From assembly GCA_035263105.1 (NCBI GenBank), contig DATFRO010000084.1, positions 12,257 to 76,256 on the forward strand: DNA of 64,000 nt, written 5' to 3'. Position numbers and translations under genes: made by a program. The stretch is from DATBVX01 sp035263105. Its GTDB lineage: Bacteria; Pseudomonadota; Gammaproteobacteria; Steroidobacterales; Steroidobacteraceae. How positions within the stretch are numbered: the stretch's first letter is position 1; each line of letters starts with the position of its first letter. Shown one piece after another: positions 60,842-64,000 of the stretch. Below the pieces are notes generated by a model, which did no database searches, was not told the origin of the DNA, and worked only from the letters and a program-made list of their open reading frames with translations.

Positions 60842-63141
60842 CAGCGAATGATACCTTTCAGCCACTGCTTCGCGCGGGTCGCAAGGTCACTGAACGTGCC
60901 CTCCATGCAGCCCGGCTTGCCGGAGAGCACCGCGTCACTCGGCACGGCGACCAACACGACGTCTTCCGAGCAGGTCGGCCGGGTCTCGAGCCCGGTGTCG
61001 TACTCGATGAATGTATCCCGCAGCGACTCGGGCAGCGCCTCATCCCACGAGGTGATCGGGAGCTTGCGCATCAGGTTCGACCAGATACTGAGCGCGCCGG
61101 CGGCGCCGGTGAGCCCCGTGGGTCGATTGTCGTCGTAGCCCACCCACACGACGGCGAGGTGGCTGCCGGTGAAGCCCGCGAACCAGCTGTCACGGAATTC
61201 CGACGACGTGCCGGTCTTCCCGGCGACCACGATACTCGGTGGCAGGCGTTGGTAGACCGCGCGACCGGTGCCTCGCTGCGTGACCTTGGTGAGCATGCGG
61301 TTGAGCTGGTACACCGTCGCGGAATCGGCGACCGGTGTGATCTGCAACGGAAACGCCTTGAGCGCCGTGCCGTCGGCTCCGATCACGATGCGCACCGCAC
61401 GCAACGGCGTGCGAAAGCCGCCGTTGGCGAGGCTGTTGAAGAGTTGCGCGACTTCGAGCGGCGCGAGGTCCAGCGAACCGAGAATCAGCGCGGGATTGGG
61501 ATCCGGGCGCTGCTCGAGCCCGAGGCGCACGAAGGTATCGGCGATCTTGTCCACCCCGACGTCGAGACCGACGTGCACGGTGGCGAGGTTGAGCGAGTCG
61601 GCGAGCGCGCGCGTCACCGGCACGGGGCCGTAGGTTTCCTGCGTGAAGTTCTCCGGCTTCCACACCTTGCCGCGCGCGAGTTTCACCTCGATCGGCTCAT
61701 CGAGCACGATCGTCGCGGCGTTGTAGCGGCCGGTTTCGAGCGCGGCGAGGTACACCATCGGCTTGGCGAGCGAACCGATGGAGCGACGCGCATCCAGTGC
61801 GCGATTGAAGCCGTCGAACCCGACTTGCCTTCCGCCGATCACGGCGATGACATCGCCACTCTGCGGCGCCGTGACGACGATGGCGCCTTCGAGCTGGACT
61901 CCATCCTTGGTCTTGCGCAGCTTGTCGAGCCGCGTGAGCTCATCGTTGAGCGCCTGTTCGCCCGTCGCCTGCACGCGCGGGTCGAGACTCGTGTAGACCT
62001 TGAGGCCCGCCTCGGTGAGATCTTCCTCGTGATAGTCGCGCCGCAGCGTGCGGCGCACGAAATCGAGGTAAGCGGGATAGTAGCCCGAGGTAACGCGCGT
62101 GGTGACGCCGAGCGGCAGCGCGATTGCAGCGTGAGCCTCTGGCTCGGTGATCACCTGGAACTGCGCCAGCTGGCGCAGGACCAGGTCGCGACGCGCACGA
62201 GCCCGGTCAGGATGCAGTCGCGGGTCGTAGTACGAGGGACCGCGCACCACGGCGACCAACAGCGCGATCTCGGGCAGATCGAGCTCGTCGAGCGGCTTGC
62301 CGAAGTAGAAGCGGCTCGCAAGACCGAAGCCGTGAATCGCGCGCTCGCCGTCCTGCCCGAGGTAGATCTCGTTGATGTAGGCATTCATGAGATCCGCCTT
62401 GTCGAAGCGGGCCTCGAGAATGATCGCCATCAGTGCTTCCTTGATCTTGCGCCACAGCGTCTGCCGGTCGTCGAGAAAGTAGCTGCGCACCAGCTGCTGG
62501 GTGAGCGTGCTGCCGCCCTGCTCGATCGAGCCAGAGCGCAGGTTCACCCACGCGGCGCGCGCGATCGCTTCCGGATCGACGCCATGGTGCCGGTCGAACT
62601 TGCGATCCTCGACCACCTTGAGCGCCTGGGGCAGGAGCGGCGGCACTTCGGCGGGCGCGACCACGATCCGGTCCTCGCCGTGGATCGGAAAGATGCTGCC
62701 GATGAGCAGCGGGTCGAGCCGAAACAACGGCACCTCGGCGCCGTGACTGTCGAGGAGTCGCTGGATCGCGCCGCCCCCGGTGAGCACGCTCACCGTGCCG
62801 GCTTCGCGCACTTCCTCCGCGAACTGCACGCGTCGCGTCGCGATGTCGATGCGTGAGCCGCGCCGGTGATAGGTGCCGGGCCGCGTCAACGCGTCGACCG
62901 GCACGTAGTGCAGGCGCACCAACTCCTGCTCGACGGCATCCGCGGAGAACGGCAGGCCCGCATAGAGCTCGAGCGGCTGCGCGTAGACCTGCGCCGGCAA
63001 CGTCCAGCGCCGTCCCTCGAATTGCGGCGTGACGATGCGATCCAGGTAGAGAATGAGCAGGCCGTCGGCCAGGATCGCGACGAGAGCGGCGATCAGCAGG
63101 ATGCGTCGCAGGCGCCGGGCGCGTCGGCTCGAAGCGGCCAT
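60841..63141 (-). CDS. mrcB: Penicillin-binding protein 1B (class A PBP)
   Basis: 766 residues: short cytoplasmic tail, one membrane helix (about 14-33), UB2H domain (about 55-150, the docking site for Lpo-type activators), glycosyltransferase with EDRKF (178-182) and GGSTLTQQLVRSYFL, and transpeptidase with SLAK (nucleophile Ser), a SLN-type motif (ADSLNLATV) and KTGTSSEFRDSW. It builds peptidoglycan. First gene of a three-gene operon with the lipoprotein and the C13 protein. Confidence 0.97.
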   Translation of the reverse strand: MAASSRRARRLRRILLIAALVAILADGLLILYLDRIVTPQFEGRRWTLPAQVYAQPLELYAGLPFSADAVEQELVRLHYVPVDALTRPGTYHRRGSRIDIATRRVQFAEEVREAGTVSVLTGGGAIQRLLDSHGAEVPLFRLDPLLIGSIFPIHGEDRIVVAPAEVPPLLPQALKVVEDRKFDRHHGVDPEAIARAAWVNLRSGSIEQGGSTLTQQLVRSYFLDDRQTLWRKIKEALMAIILEARFDKADLMNAYINEIYLGQDGERAIHGFGLASRFYFGKPLDELDLPEIALLVAVVRGPSYYDPRLHPDRARARRDLVLRQLAQFQVITEPEAHAAIALPLGVTTRVTSGYYPAYLDFVRRTLRRDYHEEDLTEAGLKVYTSLDPRVQATGEQALNDELTRLDKLRKTKDGVQLEGAIVVTAPQSGDVIAVIGGRQVGFDGFNRALDARRSIGSLAKPMVYLAALETGRYNAATIVLDEPIEVKLARGKVWKPENFTQETYGPVPVTRALADSLNLATVHVGLDVGVDKIADTFVRLGLEQRPDPNPALILGSLDLAPLEVAQLFNSLANGGFRTPLRAVRIVIGADGTALKAFPLQITPVADSATVYQLNRMLTKVTQRGTGRAVYQRLPPSIVVAGKTGTSSEFRDSWFAGFTGSHLAVVWVGYDDNRPTGLTGAAGALSIWSNLMRKLPITSWDEALPESLRDTFIEYDTGLETRPTCSEDVVLVAVPSDAVLSGKPGCMEGTFSDLATRAKQWLKGIIR

Positions 63142-63401
63142 GTTGAGTCGATCAACCCCTCGGCAAGTCGCGTAAGAGTGCTGATATCAGACAGGCACGG
63201 CAAGCGTCGCGTTCAGCATCGTCCAGCAATGTGGATTCAAGCAGTTCCGTGCTCGTGGATCGAGGCCGAGAGGGCCTGGGACAGCGATGCGTCCTGCCGT
63301 GGCGGCCATCCCTGAAAACTTTTCACGGCCGCGTGTTGTCAACAATCGCGGGAGTCACGCGTTTTGCTTGGGTTGGGCCACTTACACTCGGGGTTTCCAC
63401 C

Positions 63402-63854
63402 ATGACGCGGTTCATCATGCTCGCGCTGAGCGGCGCGCTGGTCCTCGGCGGTTGCGAAAGCAATTCGGGCAACGTTTACCCGCACAACCAGGCGCGCACG
63501 GCCTGGACCGTCGACGAAGGCAAGGTCTCCGGGATCAGGGAGGTCAAGATCGAGGGTCAACGCACCGGTCTCGGGCGGATCGGCGGCGGCTATGTCGGCT
63601 ACGAGGTCGGACGCTATGCGGTCAACGGCCGCGCCACCGACGTTGCCGGCGCTGTGGGCGCCGTGGCTGGCGCGGTGGCCGGCGGTGCCACCGAAGAGGC
63701 CATCACCCGTGCGCAGGGTCTCGAGATCACCGTGGCGCTCGACAAGGGCGAATCGATTGCCGTGGTTCAGGCGGCCGACCAGCAGTTTGCCGTGGGTGAG
63801 CGCGTGAAGATCCTGCGGCGTGGCGACGGCGCCGCGCGCGTTACCAAGATCTAG
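63402..63854 (+). CDS. SlyB-like glycine-zipper outer-membrane lipoprotein
   Basis: 150 residues from the ATG at 63402; the frame extends further but the lipoprotein signal begins here (lipobox LGGC, Cys18). Glycine zipper in GGGYVGYEVGRYAVNG and VAGAVGAVAGAVAGG (about 60-100), then a small beta-rich end (VALDKGESIAVVQAADQQF, VGERVKIL). SlyB/Pcp proteins support outer-membrane integrity. It is divergent from mrcB (260 bases apart), and that gap shows no clear promoter to me. Confidence 0.88.
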   Translation: MTRFIMLALSGALVLGGCESNSGNVYPHNQARTAWTVDEGKVSGIREVKIEGQRTGLGRIGGGYVGYEVGRYAVNGRATDVAGAVGAVAGAVAGGATEEAITRAQGLEITVALDKGESIAVVQAADQQFAVGERVKILRRGDGAARVTKI

Positions 63855-64000
63855 AGCTAAGAGCAGTCCGGTTGTGTCGTCGGCTGGGTGTGCCCGGATG
63901 ACCTCGGCGTCCCGACACGAATGAAACGCCGTGGCACCGACATCCGAGCGATCGCGCTGTCCCTCGTCTTGCCATCAATGCAATCAAATCCGAACGGGAC

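Noticed and set aside
60553..62856. 767-codon plus-strand frame opposite the PBP1b and lipoprotein genes
   Set aside because: Arg/Glu/His-rich composition typical of antisense reading; PBP1b motifs are intact on the minus strand.
63921..64000. ATG with an open frame to the right edge of the window (26 codons)
   Set aside because: Too short to judge; no clear ribosome site or signal peptide.
1..64000. tRNA, rRNA, CRISPR array, transposase or phage genes
   Set aside because: Looked for cloverleaf ends, repeat-spacer patterns and transposase motifs by eye; found none.

Overview
The window looks like chromosome of a high-GC, Gram-negative proteobacterium. It has outer-membrane porins, a TonB system, an RND pump, PBP1b with a partner lipoprotein, HtpX, CbpA/CbpM and azurin. 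The gene set fits a free-living gammaproteobacterium of the Xanthomonadales/Nevskiales/Steroidobacterales type; this placement is an inference from gene content. Genes are tightly packed, with many 4-bp start/stop overlaps and several long tail-to-tail overlaps. I see no tRNA, rRNA, CRISPR array, insertion sequence or prophage.

Layout. 1-1371: end of a response regulator and a receiver-cyclase protein. 1368-3780 (minus): SCO-like protein, coiled-coil porin and short phosphate-binding-like protein. 3986-4477: two tandem copies of a tiny one-helix membrane protein. 4696-8900: a secreted protein joining a PPP-type metallophosphatase to a kinase-like domain, a nucleotide-carrier-like transporter and a class A acid phosphatase. 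8822-12447 (minus): metal (probably zinc) uptake genes without an ATPase gene. 12520-16754 (minus): RND efflux pair. 16994-20412: outer-membrane barrel, MHS-type MFS carrier and CmcJ-like oxygenase.

20483-28749 (plus) is a molybdenum block: modABC, a small periplasmic protein, moeA, moaA, moaC, a mobA-moaD fusion and a moaE-moeB-rhodanese fusion with a His-rich linker. Together they cover uptake, most of molybdopterin synthesis, metal insertion and GMP attachment. 28791-32562 (minus) holds a DUF4010 membrane protein, proB and proA. 32644-34031 has an extremely acidic small protein and a VIT1-type metal carrier. 34346-36773 is a heat-shock locus: cbpA-cbpM diverges from htpX, each behind a sigma-32-like promoter. 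36873-43031 has a GlcD-like oxidase and then a Fur-controlled iron block (TonB receptor, PiuC, PepSY protein, divergent tonB).

43128-50970 holds an FMN reductase, a lipoprotein hydrolase, an amino-acid permease, a GNAT enzyme, a very large DUF748 protein and tesB with a 55-residue membrane protein. 51012-52535 is homoserine dehydrogenase behind what I read as a SAM-II riboswitch with a terminator/antiterminator switch. 52529-58340 has azurin, an FNR-type flavoprotein, a GGDEF-EAL protein and a GABA-type aminotransferase. 58358-63141 (minus) is a PBP1b operon with an LpoP-like lipoprotein and a seven-helix membrane protein ending in a C13 caspase-like peptidase. 63402-63854 encodes a SlyB-like lipoprotein.

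The strongest leads for new biology are the phosphatase-kinase fusion (4696-6594), the C13 peptidase attached to the PBP1b operon (58358-60292), the fused Moco enzymes (26366-28749), the SAM-II control of hom (51048-51140) and the twin mini-proteins (3986-4477).
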